Below, in pieces: positions 1 to 5,955 of a DNA stretch of 6,314 nt (position 1 is its first letter; each line of letters opens with the position of its first letter). The notes beneath the pieces are model-generated. The model had not been told where the DNA came from. It saw nothing but the letters and a program-made list of their open reading frames with translations, and ran no database searches. The position numbers and the translations under genes were made by a program. Source of the DNA: Clostridiales bacterium (GTDB lineage Bacteria > Bacillota > Clostridia > Christensenellales > Aristaeellaceae); the NCBI GenBank assembly GCA_012513735.1, contig JAAZBR010000038.1:1-6314 (forward strand), given 5' to 3'.

Positions 1-117
1 AACCGGCTGCTGCCTGCCTACATCAGCCAACTGCTGTCCAGCGCCACGGGCTGGGCCTCGCGCAATGCCATCAGCAAGTACACCATCTGCCGGCAGTACG
101 AAGGAAAGGATTTTTAG
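1..117 (+). CDS. C-terminal end of an unidentified protein (partial)
   Basis: Frame 1 is open from the left edge and ends at a TAG (115-117), giving 38 residues that finish ...ICRQYEGKDF. The 5' part of the gene lies outside the window. The visible tail is mildly amphipathic (LLPAYISQLL, then a polar basic end) with one Cys and contains no motif I can assign to a family. Codon choice (GCC, CTG, ATC, CAG) matches the other genes here, which together with the hairpin 23 bases after the stop supports it being the true end of a gene rather than chance. It is convergent with the oxidoreductase gene at 190-1368. No function is proposed. Confidence 0.6.
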   Translation, partial: NRLLPAYISQLLSSATGWASRNAISKYTICRQYEGKDF

Positions 118-140
118 AATCCCTTGCATTTTCATAAGAC

Positions 141-172
141 ACAGGGCCGTCAGCATGTTGCAACGGCCCTGT
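141..172. terminator. Bidirectional hairpin terminator between convergent genes
   Basis: A perfect 10-bp inverted repeat (ACAGGGCCGT at 141-150, ACGGCCCTGT at 163-172) encloses a 12-nt loop in which GCA/TGC can pair further. It lies between the stop of the partial plus-strand gene (117) and the stop of the minus-strand oxidoreductase (190), exactly where a shared terminator is expected. Neither side has a strong T tract: plus-strand continuation is TTGGCTATAG, minus-strand continuation is GTCTTATGAAAATG. Intrinsic termination may therefore be weak; the position and the GC-rich stem are the main support. Confidence 0.7.
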
Positions 173-189
173 TGGCTATAGAAAGGCGG

Positions 190-1368
190 CTACTGCTGCA
201 GCTCCCGCTGCACCTGATCCTCGGTTTTGCCCTCCTGCACCGCCTGTGTGAAGTAGCGCAGCCGCTTGATGTCACCGATCTCAATGACGCCCTTCAATAC
301 ATGATCAACCAGATAATGCCGCTGGAGATGGGTATCCTCATTGATGGGGCTGACGGTGGTGTAGGTCTGCCCGGGATCGTAGCCGTTGTCGCCCAAAGCA
401 TACAGGGAGGTTTCAAAGGCCTGCAGCGTCATGGCGGTCAGCTTGCCCTCATAGGGCTCCTGAATGCCGGCGGCACTGCGCCCCGCATGGGTGCCCATGG
501 CCACTGCCTGTGCCCAGACCCCGGTCACCTGGCCCGGCAGTTGGGCACAGTCGCCGCAGGCCCAGACATCCGGTGCGCTGGTGCGCATGTATTGATCAAT
601 CAGCACGCCCCGGTCGCAGGCAATACCGGCCTGCTGGGCGATTTCAATATTGGCTTTGACGCCGGCCGATATCACCACCAGGTCGGCCGACAACTGCCGG
701 CCGTCTGCCAGCGCCACGCTGTGCTCGGTGATCTGCGCCGCGCTGGCGGGCAGGTGCACTTGAACGTCAAAACGTTCCACCAGGCGCTGCAACAGGGCAG
801 AGGACTCCTCGTCCAGTTGGCGCTGCATGATGCGGGGCATGAACTCCAGCACATCCACTTCCAGCCCTGCGCGGTGCAGGGACCAGGCGGCCTCCAGCCC
901 CAGCACGCCGCCGCCGATGACCACCGCGTGGCTGCACCCCGGCAGACGGGCCTGCAGCGCCCTGACATCCGCCAGATTGCGGATGGTGAACACATGGGGC
1001 AGGTCGCTGCCTGGTATGGGGGGTACGCTGCAGCGGGCGCCCAGCGCGTAGATCAGCCGGTCATAGGGCAGGGTGGCGCCGTCCGGCAGGGAGACCTGCT
1101 TTGCACCGGTATTGATGCCGGTGACCGCTGTGTTCAGCCTGAGGTCAATGCGCTGCTCCTGATACCAGGCAGCGTCCTTGATCAGCAGGCGTTTTTCCGG
1201 CAGGTCCTGCTCCAGCGCCTTGGTCAGCAGCGGGCGGTTGTAGGGCGGCAGGCCCTCATCGGTAACCAGCGTAATGGAAGCCGCCCCGTCCATCTCGCGG
1301 ATGGATTTGGCGGCATTGAAGGCAGCCGGGCCACCGCCCAGCACCAGATAACGCATCACAGTGTTCAT
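190..1368 (-). CDS. FAD/NAD(P)H-dependent oxidoreductase, NADH:rubredoxin reductase-like
   Basis: The 392-residue product has the two-dinucleotide-domain fold of the pyridine nucleotide-disulfide oxidoreductase superfamily. Seen: an N-terminal FAD-binding loop (VLGGGPAAFNAA, about 9-20), the PPYNRPLLTK segment (41-50) typical of rubredoxin/nitrite-reductase-like members, a second Rossmann motif for NAD(P)H (VVIGGGVLGLEAA, 149-161), and the FAD ribityl-contact motif DVWACGDCA (267-275). A C-terminal domain of about 90 residues follows. No redox-active CxxxxC lies after the first FAD motif, so it is not a lipoamide- or glutathione-type reductase; it probably passes electrons from NADH via FAD to a protein such as rubredoxin, in the cytoplasm. 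The start at 1368 is chosen because AAGGAGG (1380-1374) sits 5 nt upstream; a further upstream in-frame ATG at 1401 would ignore this site and would overlap the putative -10. It is a single-gene unit, divergent from hprK; no rubredoxin gene is visible nearby. Exact acceptor is uncertain. Confidence 0.9.
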   Translation of the reverse strand: MNTVMRYLVLGGGPAAFNAAKSIREMDGAASITLVTDEGLPPYNRPLLTKALEQDLPEKRLLIKDAAWYQEQRIDLRLNTAVTGINTGAKQVSLPDGATLPYDRLIYALGARCSVPPIPGSDLPHVFTIRNLADVRALQARLPGCSHAVVIGGGVLGLEAAWSLHRAGLEVDVLEFMPRIMQRQLDEESSALLQRLVERFDVQVHLPASAAQITEHSVALADGRQLSADLVVISAGVKANIEIAQQAGIACDRGVLIDQYMRTSAPDVWACGDCAQLPGQVTGVWAQAVAMGTHAGRSAAGIQEPYEGKLTAMTLQAFETSLYALGDNGYDPGQTYTTVSPINEDTHLQRHYLVDHVLKGVIEIGDIKRLRYFTQAVQEGKTEDQVQRELQQ

Positions 1369-1371
1369 CGT

Positions 1372-1380
1372 CTCCTCCTT
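1372..1380 (-). promoter_or_regulatory. Strong Shine-Dalgarno site that fixes the oxidoreductase start
   Basis: On the minus strand the sequence reads AAGGAGGAG followed by ACG and ATG, a near-perfect anti-16S match. With AGGAGG as the core the spacing to the ATG at 1368 is 5 nt. This decides against the upstream in-frame start at 1401. Confidence 0.85.
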
Positions 1381-1391
1381 ATCCAGGACAC

Positions 1392-1420
1392 ATGGTAACA
1401 CTTGGCTGCAACCGGCGCAA
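1392..1420 (-). promoter_or_regulatory. Candidate promoter of the oxidoreductase gene
   Basis: Reading the minus strand, TTGCGC (1420-1415) is followed after 17 nt by TACCAT (1397-1392), which is preceded by TGT, an extended -10 feature. The predicted transcript start near 1385 leaves a short leader of about 17 nt that just includes the strong Shine-Dalgarno site. The -10 matches four of six consensus bases and the -35 three of six, so this is a plausible but unproven call. Confidence 0.45.
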
Positions 1421-1436
1421 CTGTGCTGTTAGTGCT

Positions 1437-1464
1437 TTGATTTCGCCATCAAATCATGTATAAT
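1437..1464 (+). promoter_or_regulatory. Sigma-A-type promoter of the hprK operon
   Basis: TTGATT (1437-1442) and a perfect TATAAT (1459-1464) are separated by 16 nt, giving a predicted transcript start near 1471 and a leader of about 36 nt before the hprK start at 1507. This is the AT-rich island of an otherwise GC-rich region. It is the only good promoter seen ahead of hprK, the ROK kinase and asnS, so the three are probably transcribed from it. Confidence 0.75.
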
Positions 1465-1468
1465 GGCG
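1438..1468. repeat. Two interlocking inverted repeats across the hprK promoter (possible operator)
   Basis: First dyad: TGATTT (1438-1443) and AAATCA (1451-1456) with a 7-nt spacer, covering most of the -35 and the promoter spacer. Second dyad: CGCCAT (1444-1449) and ATGGCG (1463-1468) with a 13-nt spacer, enclosing the -10. Both pairs of arms are perfect. A protein bound to either would block RNA polymerase, so an operator is a reasonable inference. The arms do not match the catabolite-responsive element consensus, and no regulator is known from this window. Short 6-bp arms can arise by chance. Confidence 0.4.
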
Positions 1469-1506
1469 CAAACAAAGGCGTACGCAGCGCTGAAAGGCGG
1501 ATGATC

Positions 1507-2436
1507 ATGGTGAATGTGCAGGATTTCGCCCAGTCGCTCAACCTGACGATTCTACATCCCTATTCCAAGGATGAGCTGGACATCGCCATGGCGGAGATCA
1601 ACCGCCCGGGGCTGGAGTTTATTGGCTATTACGATCACTTTGCCTACGACCGTCCCCAAGTGATGGGCAATGTGGAAATCAACTATCTGGACTCGCTGTC
1701 CCAGAAGGAGAGGGCGGCCTGTCTGGAGCGTTTTTTTTCTTTTCCGCTGCCCTGCATCATTGTCTGCCGCGGGCTGACCCCGCCTGAGGAGCTGATGGCC
1801 CAGGCCAGGTTAAAGGATGTGCCGGTGTTCCAGTCGCAGATATCCACCACTACCTTCATTGTGCAGGCCATCTTGTATCTTGCACGGGTGCTGGCGCCAC
1901 GCACCACCCGCCACGCGGTGTTGGTGGACGTGTATGGTGTGGGCATCCTGATCACGGGCGAAAGCGGCGTGGGTAAGAGCGAGTCCGCGTTGGAATTGAT
2001 CAAGCGCGGTCACCAGCTTGTGGCCGATGATATTGTGGACATCCGCCGGGTGTCCAATGACCGCCTGGTGGGCGAAGCGCCCGAAACCACGCGGCACTTT
2101 ATGGAAATCCGCGGGATCGGCATCATCGACATCCGGGCCATGTATGGCGTGGGCAGCGTGCTGCTGAATAAAAGCATCGACATGGAAATCCACCTGGAAA
2201 ACTGGAAGGAAAAGAAAGAGTATGACCGCCTGGGGCTGAAGGAGGAAACCAACGACATCATGGGGGTCAGCCTGCCCTATCTGGTCATCCCGGTGCGCCC
2301 TGGGCGCAACCTGGCCATTATCATTGAGGTGGCTGCCCGCAACTTCAGCCTGAAAAAGATGGGCTATTCCGCGGCCAGGGAGTTGGACCGCCGCCTTAAC
2401 GATATGATGAACAACAGCAGGAAGGAACAGGGCTGA
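1507..2436 (+). CDS. hprK: HPr kinase/phosphorylase
   Basis: Bifunctional cytoplasmic enzyme that phosphorylates Ser46 of the PTS carrier HPr using ATP or pyrophosphate, and reverses this by phosphorolysis; in Firmicutes it is the sensor for CcpA-dependent catabolite repression and inducer exclusion. The 309-residue product matches the usual length of about 310. The N-terminal regulatory domain spans roughly 1-130; the catalytic domain contains the conserved His (H136, in RHAVLVDVYG), the Walker A loop GESGVGKS (151-158), the acidic pair in VADD (D174, D175), the signature MEIRGIGIIDI (199-209) and the C-terminal IPVRPGRNLA (261-270). All key residues are present, so both activities are expected. 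The start at 1507 is preferred: AAGGCGG (1494-1500) is 6 nt upstream, and the MVNVQDFAQ beginning fits family N-termini. The in-frame ATG at 1456 overlaps the promoter -10; ATG 1501 has no spacing. It is first in an operon, 6 nt before the ROK kinase. A run of eight T (1731-1738) lies inside the gene. Confidence 0.96.
   Translation: MVNVQDFAQSLNLTILHPYSKDELDIAMAEINRPGLEFIGYYDHFAYDRPQVMGNVEINYLDSLSQKERAACLERFFSFPLPCIIVCRGLTPPEELMAQARLKDVPVFQSQISTTTFIVQAILYLARVLAPRTTRHAVLVDVYGVGILITGESGVGKSESALELIKRGHQLVADDIVDIRRVSNDRLVGEAPETTRHFMEIRGIGIIDIRAMYGVGSVLLNKSIDMEIHLENWKEKKEYDRLGLKEETNDIMGVSLPYLVIPVRPGRNLAIIIEVAARNFSLKKMGYSAARELDRRLNDMMNNSRKEQG
1731..1738 (+). repeat. T8 homopolymer inside hprK
   Basis: Eight consecutive T residues, followed after C by four more (1740-1744 region), encode part of R-F-F-S-F-P in the N-terminal domain. 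The tract contains an in-frame T TTT TTT heptamer. A one-base length change here would put translation out of frame before the catalytic domain. No evidence of actual slippage is visible. Confidence 0.9.
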
Positions 2437-2442
2437 GGGCGC

Positions 2443-3399
2443 ATGTATTATTTGGGCATCGACGTGGGGGGCACCCAGATCAAGGCAGGGGTGGTGGATG
2501 AGCGGGGTGCCATCCTGCAAAGGGCGGAGGCGCCCACGGGCGTCGGCTGCCACTATTCCGCTATCATTGCCGATATGGCGGCCTGCTGTCAGCAGGCCAT
2601 GCGACTGGCGGGCATCCCTCTGGCACAGATCGGCAGCCTGGGGGTAGGCATCCCCGGCATCGCCGACAACACCACCGGCACGGTGATCTTCTGCACCAAC
2701 CTGGGCTGGCATGATGTGCCGCTGCGCCAGGTGTTGCAGCGGCATCTGCCCCTGGAGGTGTGGATTGACAACGATGCCACGCTGGCCGGCTATGCCGAGA
2801 GCGTGGCCGGCATCAGCAAGGGGCTGCGCAGCAGCGTCTTCCTCACGCTGGGCACCGGGGTGGGCGGCGGCATTGTGATCGATGGCAAGCCCTGGGCCGG
2901 CGCCCATGGGGTGGGCAGTGAAATAGGCCATGCCACGCTGGTGGCCGATGGCGAGCCCTGCACCTGCGGCAAGCGGGGCTGTGTGGAGCGCTATTGTTCG
3001 GCAACGGCCCTGCTCCGCATGGCGCAGGAGGCCTGCACCATGCATGCTTCCTGTGCCATGATGCAGCAGGCGGGCGGGGACATGAACCGCCTCACAGGCC
3101 GGCTGGTCATTGACCTGGCCAAGGCAGGGGATCCGCTTGCCAGCCAGGTGTTTTTACAGTATGCTCACTACCTGGCGCTGACGGTGAACAGCGTCATCTC
3201 ATTCCTTGACCCGGAGATGATCGTGCTGGGGGGCGGCATCAGCAACGCGGGGGAGTTTTTGACCCGGGCTGTGGAGAAGGAATTGCCCGATCTGCTGATG
3301 TTCAAAACCCAGCCCTACGCCAAGCTGGCCTTGGCCAGCCTGGGCAACGATGCCGGCATCATCGGTGCGGCCATGATCGGCAAGCTGACCCTGAATTAG
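2443..3399 (+). CDS. ROK-family sugar kinase, probably glucokinase
   Basis: Cytoplasmic ATP-dependent kinase of the ROK family, most likely converting glucose (or a related hexose) to the 6-phosphate. The 318-residue product begins with the phosphate-binding [11 protein letters not shown] (6-16), has the catalytic Asp in WIDNDA (D111), the second phosphate loop LGTGVGGG (136-143), the sugar-contact EIGH (E160-H163), and the ROK zinc site built from H163 and CTCGKRGC (C173, C175, C180) followed by VE. LGGGIS (262-267) is the adenosine-side motif. There is no N-terminal winged helix, so it is an enzyme rather than a ROK repressor. The start lies 6 nt after the hprK stop; GAGGG at 2435-2439, overlapping that stop, is the nearest ribosome site with only 3 nt spacing, which suggests translational coupling to hprK. 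An unusual number of Cys residues (C48, C49, C84, C185, C198, C204) lie outside the zinc motif. N-acetylmannosamine or fructose kinase activity cannot be excluded from sequence. Confidence 0.93.
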   Translation: MYYLGIDVGGTQIKAGVVDERGAILQRAEAPTGVGCHYSAIIADMAACCQQAMRLAGIPLAQIGSLGVGIPGIADNTTGTVIFCTNLGWHDVPLRQVLQRHLPLEVWIDNDATLAGYAESVAGISKGLRSSVFLTLGTGVGGGIVIDGKPWAGAHGVGSEIGHATLVADGEPCTCGKRGCVERYCSATALLRMAQEACTMHASCAMMQQAGGDMNRLTGRLVIDLAKAGDPLASQVFLQYAHYLALTVNSVISFLDPEMIVLGGGISNAGEFLTRAVEKELPDLLMFKTQPYAKLALASLGNDAGIIGAAMIGKLTLN

Positions 3400-3435
3400 A
3401 CCGCTACGGCGCAGACCGCCGCAAATATTGTATGC

Positions 3436-3443
3436 AGGAAGGA
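3436..3443 (+). promoter_or_regulatory. Ribosome binding site deciding the asnS start
   Basis: AGGAAGGA lies 6 nt upstream of ATG 3450. An earlier in-frame ATG at 3432 sits upstream of this site and has no comparable Shine-Dalgarno, so 3450 is taken as the start. Confidence 0.8.
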
Positions 3444-3449
3444 CAGACC

Positions 3450-4838
3450 ATGCAGCCAACGCTTGTATCCCAACTCTATTGCACAACGCCCCAGGACGGG
3501 GCCCAGATCACCGTCAGCGGCTGGGTCCGCACGCTGCGGGACAGCAAGGCCTTTGCCTTTATTGAGCTGAACGACGGCAGTTACTTCAAAAACCTGCAGG
3601 TGGTGTGCGACGAGCAGCTGCCCAACTTCAAGGAGATCACCAAGGTGACCATCGGTAGCGCGCTGACCGTGCGCGGCACGCTGGTGCTGACCCCCGGCAT
3701 GAAGCAGCCCTTTGAACTGAAGGCCGTGGATGTGCAGGTGGACGGGCTGAGCGAGCCTGACTACCCCCTGCAAAAGAAGCGCCACAGCTTTGAGTTTTTG
3801 CGCACCATTGCCCACCTGCGTCCGCGCACCAACACCTTCTATGCGGTGTTCCGCATCCGTTCCCTGGCGGCCCAGGCCATCCATGATTATTTTGCCAAAC
3901 GGGGCTTTGTGTATGTGCATACCCCCATCATCACCACCAGCGACGCCGAGGGCGCGGGGGAGATGTTTCAGGTGACCACCCTGGATTTGGACAAGCTGCC
4001 CCGGGATGAGCAGGGCCAGGTGGACTATAAGGAGGACTTCTTTGGCAAGCATGCCTCGCTGACTGTGTCCGGCCAGCTCAACGTGGAGGCCTTCTGCATG
4101 GCCTTCCGCAATGTCTACACCTTCGGGCCTACCTTCCGGGCGGAAAACAGCAACACGGCCCGCCACGCGGCCGAATTCTGGATGATCGAGCCGGAGATCG
4201 CCTTTGCCGACCTGGATGACAACATGGCGCTGGAAGAGGATATGATCCGCACCGTGATCGGCGATGTGCTGGAAAAGGCGCCGGAGGAAATGGCCTTTCT
4301 GAACCAGTTTGTGGACAAGGGCCTGCTTGAACGGCTGGCGCTGGTGCGGGACAGCGAGTTTGCCCGCTGCAGCTACACCCAGGCCATCGACATCCTGCTG
4401 GCTGCCGACAAGCAGTTTGAGTTCCCTGTGCGCTGGGGGATGGACCTGCAGACCGAGCATGAGCGCTATCTGACAGAGGCGCACTTCAAAAGGCCCGTGT
4501 TCGTGTATGATTACCCCAAGGACATCAAGGCGTTCTATATGCGCATGAACGACGACGGAAAAACCGTGGCGGCCGTGGACCTGATGGTGCCCGGCATCGG
4601 CGAGATGGTGGGCGGCAGCCAGCGTGAGGAGCGGCTGGACCGCCTGATGCAGCGCATCCGGGAAATGGGCCTGCAGGAGGAAGAATACAAGTGGTACATC
4701 GACCTGAGGCGCTTTGGCACAGTGAAACATGCAGGCTTTGGCCTGGGCTTTGAGCGGTTTGTGATGTACCTGACCGGAATCTCCAATATCCGCGACGTCC
4801 TTCCCTACCCGCGCACAGTGGGCAATGCGGAGTTCTGA
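3450..4838 (+). CDS. asnS: Asparaginyl-tRNA synthetase
   Basis: Class IIb aminoacyl-tRNA synthetase that charges tRNA(Asn) with asparagine in the cytoplasm. The 462-residue product has the expected length. Residues about 18-98 form the anticodon-binding OB fold ([14 protein letters not shown] at 20-33, FIELNDGS at 37-44). The catalytic domain starts near 115 and contains the motif 1 region ([15 protein letters not shown], 145-159), the AsnRS-type [13 protein letters not shown] (161-173), motif 2 ([19 protein letters not shown], 229-247) and motif 3 ([13 protein letters not shown], 431-443), ending in the typical [10 protein letters not shown]. These features separate it from AspRS, with its GAD insertion, and from LysRS. 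It follows the ROK gene after 50 nt with no terminator or T-box-sized leader, so it probably shares the hprK transcript. A terminator hairpin follows 32 nt after the stop. Nothing appears truncated. Confidence 0.97.
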   Translation: MQPTLVSQLYCTTPQDGAQITVSGWVRTLRDSKAFAFIELNDGSYFKNLQVVCDEQLPNFKEITKVTIGSALTVRGTLVLTPGMKQPFELKAVDVQVDGLSEPDYPLQKKRHSFEFLRTIAHLRPRTNTFYAVFRIRSLAAQAIHDYFAKRGFVYVHTPIITTSDAEGAGEMFQVTTLDLDKLPRDEQGQVDYKEDFFGKHASLTVSGQLNVEAFCMAFRNVYTFGPTFRAENSNTARHAAEFWMIEPEIAFADLDDNMALEEDMIRTVIGDVLEKAPEEMAFLNQFVDKGLLERLALVRDSEFARCSYTQAIDILLAADKQFEFPVRWGMDLQTEHERYLTEAHFKRPVFVYDYPKDIKAFYMRMNDDGKTVAAVDLMVPGIGEMVGGSQREERLDRLMQRIREMGLQEEEYKWYIDLRRFGTVKHAGFGLGFERFVMYLTGISNIRDVLPYPRTVGNAEF

Positions 4839-4870
4839 TACGCTCGGTTTTATAGAGTAGCTTTCATAAC

Positions 4871-4902
4871 AATGCCCCGCAGCGATCCGGCCGCGGGGCA
4901 TT
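4871..4902. terminator. Bidirectional hairpin terminator between asnS and the EIIC-like gene
   Basis: AATGCCCCGC (4871-4880) and GCGGGGCATT (4893-4902) form a perfect 10-bp stem around a 12-nt loop. It sits between the converging stops of asnS (4838) and the EIIC-like gene (4923). On the plus strand it is followed by a T-rich but interrupted stretch (TTGGTCTGTGTATTTG); on the minus strand by GTTATGAAAGC. It would end the hprK operon and the opposing transcript. Confidence 0.8.
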
Positions 4903-4922
4903 GGTCTGTGTATTTGTATATG

Positions 4923-5948
4923 CTAATTGAGCTCCAGCTTCATATCGCCCGGCTTGATCCAGCCGGCGCGGCGGAAGCCCCAGGCGATCAGGCCCACCAG
5001 CAGGGCGGGCAGGATGAAGTGCATCACCACAATCAGCAGCAGGGCTTGCAGTGGGGGAAAGGCCTCCTGCATGCTGGCCCAGGCGCCGAATTGGCCTACC
5101 AGGCCACTGGTGCCCATGCCCGCGCCCAGCGGGTTGTTGGGCATTTTCACCAGCATGGTGCTGATGGGGCCCAGAATAGCCGAGGCAATGGTGGGGGGCA
5201 GCCAGATCACGGGCTTGCGCATGATGTTCCCGAACTGCAGCATGGAGGTGCCTATACCCTGGCTGATCAGCCCGCCCACCCCGTTATCCGGGTAGGATTG
5301 GACGGCGAAACCGATCATCTGGGCACAGCAGCCTACGCAGGCAGCACCTGCGGCCAAACCGTTGAGCCCCAGGGAGATGCTGATGGCGGCCGAGCTGATG
5401 GGGGCCGTCAACGCCAGGCCCATCAACACGCTGACCAGTATACCCATGGGCAGGGGATGCATTTCGGTGGCGGTGTTGATGAAGCCGCCCAAGGCGTTCA
5501 TCCCGGCAGAAATGGCCGGGCCTGTCCAGTCGCCGATCAGCCCGCCCGCCGTGATGGTGACGATGGGCACCAGCACGATGTCCACAGGCGTTTTGCCCGC
5601 CACCAGGCCGCCCAGCTCTGCTCCCACCACGGCGGCCAGGTAGGCGCCTACCGGGCCGCCTGCAGCATAGCCCAGTGCCCCTGTGACTGCGCTGGAAAAC
5701 ACCACCAGGGGTTTGGACTTCAGCCCGTAGGCGATGGCAACGCCAATGGCACTGCCCACCACGGGGGAGGAGGCTGCCACCATGGCCCCAAAGGGCTTCA
5801 GGAAGCTGAGAAAGCTGACGGCGGCAAGTTGGCTGAGAATCAGGCCGATGATCAGCGAAGAAAACAGGCCAAGGGCCATGTAGCTCATGGCGTCGATGAA
5901 ATAGCGCTTAAAGAAGCTGGCGGCCCGGCCCGACTTTTTTTGTTGCAT
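4923..5948 (-). CDS. Stand-alone PTS EIIC-like membrane protein
   Basis: The 341-residue product is a polytopic integral membrane protein, very rich in Gly, Ala, Leu and Ile, with about eight to ten hydrophobic segments (for example about 22-42, 54-76, 80-115, 123-139, 168-190, 250-267, 300-324). It resembles the EIIC-type family often annotated as PTS sugar transporter subunit IIC (Pfam PTS_EIIC_2). Diagnostic-looking stretches are the GIGTSMLQFGNIMRKPVIWLPP region (231-252), with the polar NNPLGAGMGTSG loop (271-282) and the TEMHPLPMGI segment (161-170). The N terminus is short and basic (MQQKKSGRAASFFKR), as expected for an inside-positive start, and the C terminus is charged. There is no EIIA or EIIB domain and no such gene alongside, so energy coupling through phosphotransfer is not shown and the substrate is unknown. 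The gene starts 7 nt after the hydrolase stop; GAGGGA, overlapping that gene's end, is 11 nt upstream of the ATG, so coupling is likely. An A AAA AAG heptamer occupies codons 3-5. Confidence 0.85.
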   Translation of the reverse strand: MQQKKSGRAASFFKRYFIDAMSYMALGLFSSLIIGLILSQLAAVSFLSFLKPFGAMVAASSPVVGSAIGVAIAYGLKSKPLVVFSSAVTGALGYAAGGPVGAYLAAVVGAELGGLVAGKTPVDIVLVPIVTITAGGLIGDWTGPAISAGMNALGGFINTATEMHPLPMGILVSVLMGLALTAPISSAAISISLGLNGLAAGAACVGCCAQMIGFAVQSYPDNGVGGLISQGIGTSMLQFGNIMRKPVIWLPPTIASAILGPISTMLVKMPNNPLGAGMGTSGLVGQFGAWASMQEAFPPLQALLLIVVMHFILPALLVGLIAWGFRRAGWIKPGDMKLELN

Positions 5949-5955
5949 TTGCCCG

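Noticed and set aside
124..1398. Plus-strand open frame of 424 codons opposite the oxidoreductase
   Set aside because: It is rich in His, Gln, Gly and Arg with no domain motifs, has no ribosome site, and mirrors a clearly recognised gene. It is a by-product of GC-rich third positions.
1474..1500. Repeated AAAGGCG and the GCGTACGC palindrome in the hprK leader
   Set aside because: The repeats are short (7-8 bases) and one copy is just the ribosome binding site; no convincing stem or riboswitch-like structure follows.
1456..1506. N-terminal extension of hprK starting at ATG 1456
   Set aside because: That ATG overlaps the last dyad arm and lies just before the -10 (1459-1464), so it would precede the transcript start; family N-termini fit the start at 1507.
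1369..1506. Catabolite-responsive element (CcpA site) ahead of hprK
   Set aside because: No stretch fits the WTGNAANCGNWNNCW consensus well enough; the dyads present have different symmetry.
1810..3045. Minus-strand open frame of 411 codons across hprK and the ROK kinase gene
   Set aside because: It spans two well-supported genes on the opposite strand, including their junction, and its composition is low-complexity His/Ala/Gly/Gln typical of antisense shadows.
3400..3449. T-box or other leader, or separate promoter, for asnS
   Set aside because: Only 50 nt are available, far too short for a T-box, and no paired -35/-10 was seen. The GGCG/CGCC complementarity at about 3407-3420 is too short to call a terminator.
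3396..4901. Minus-strand open frame of 501 codons covering all of asnS
   Set aside because: It is the longest open frame in the window but lies exactly opposite a certain AsnRS, begins within the terminator hairpin and shows no recognisable protein motif.
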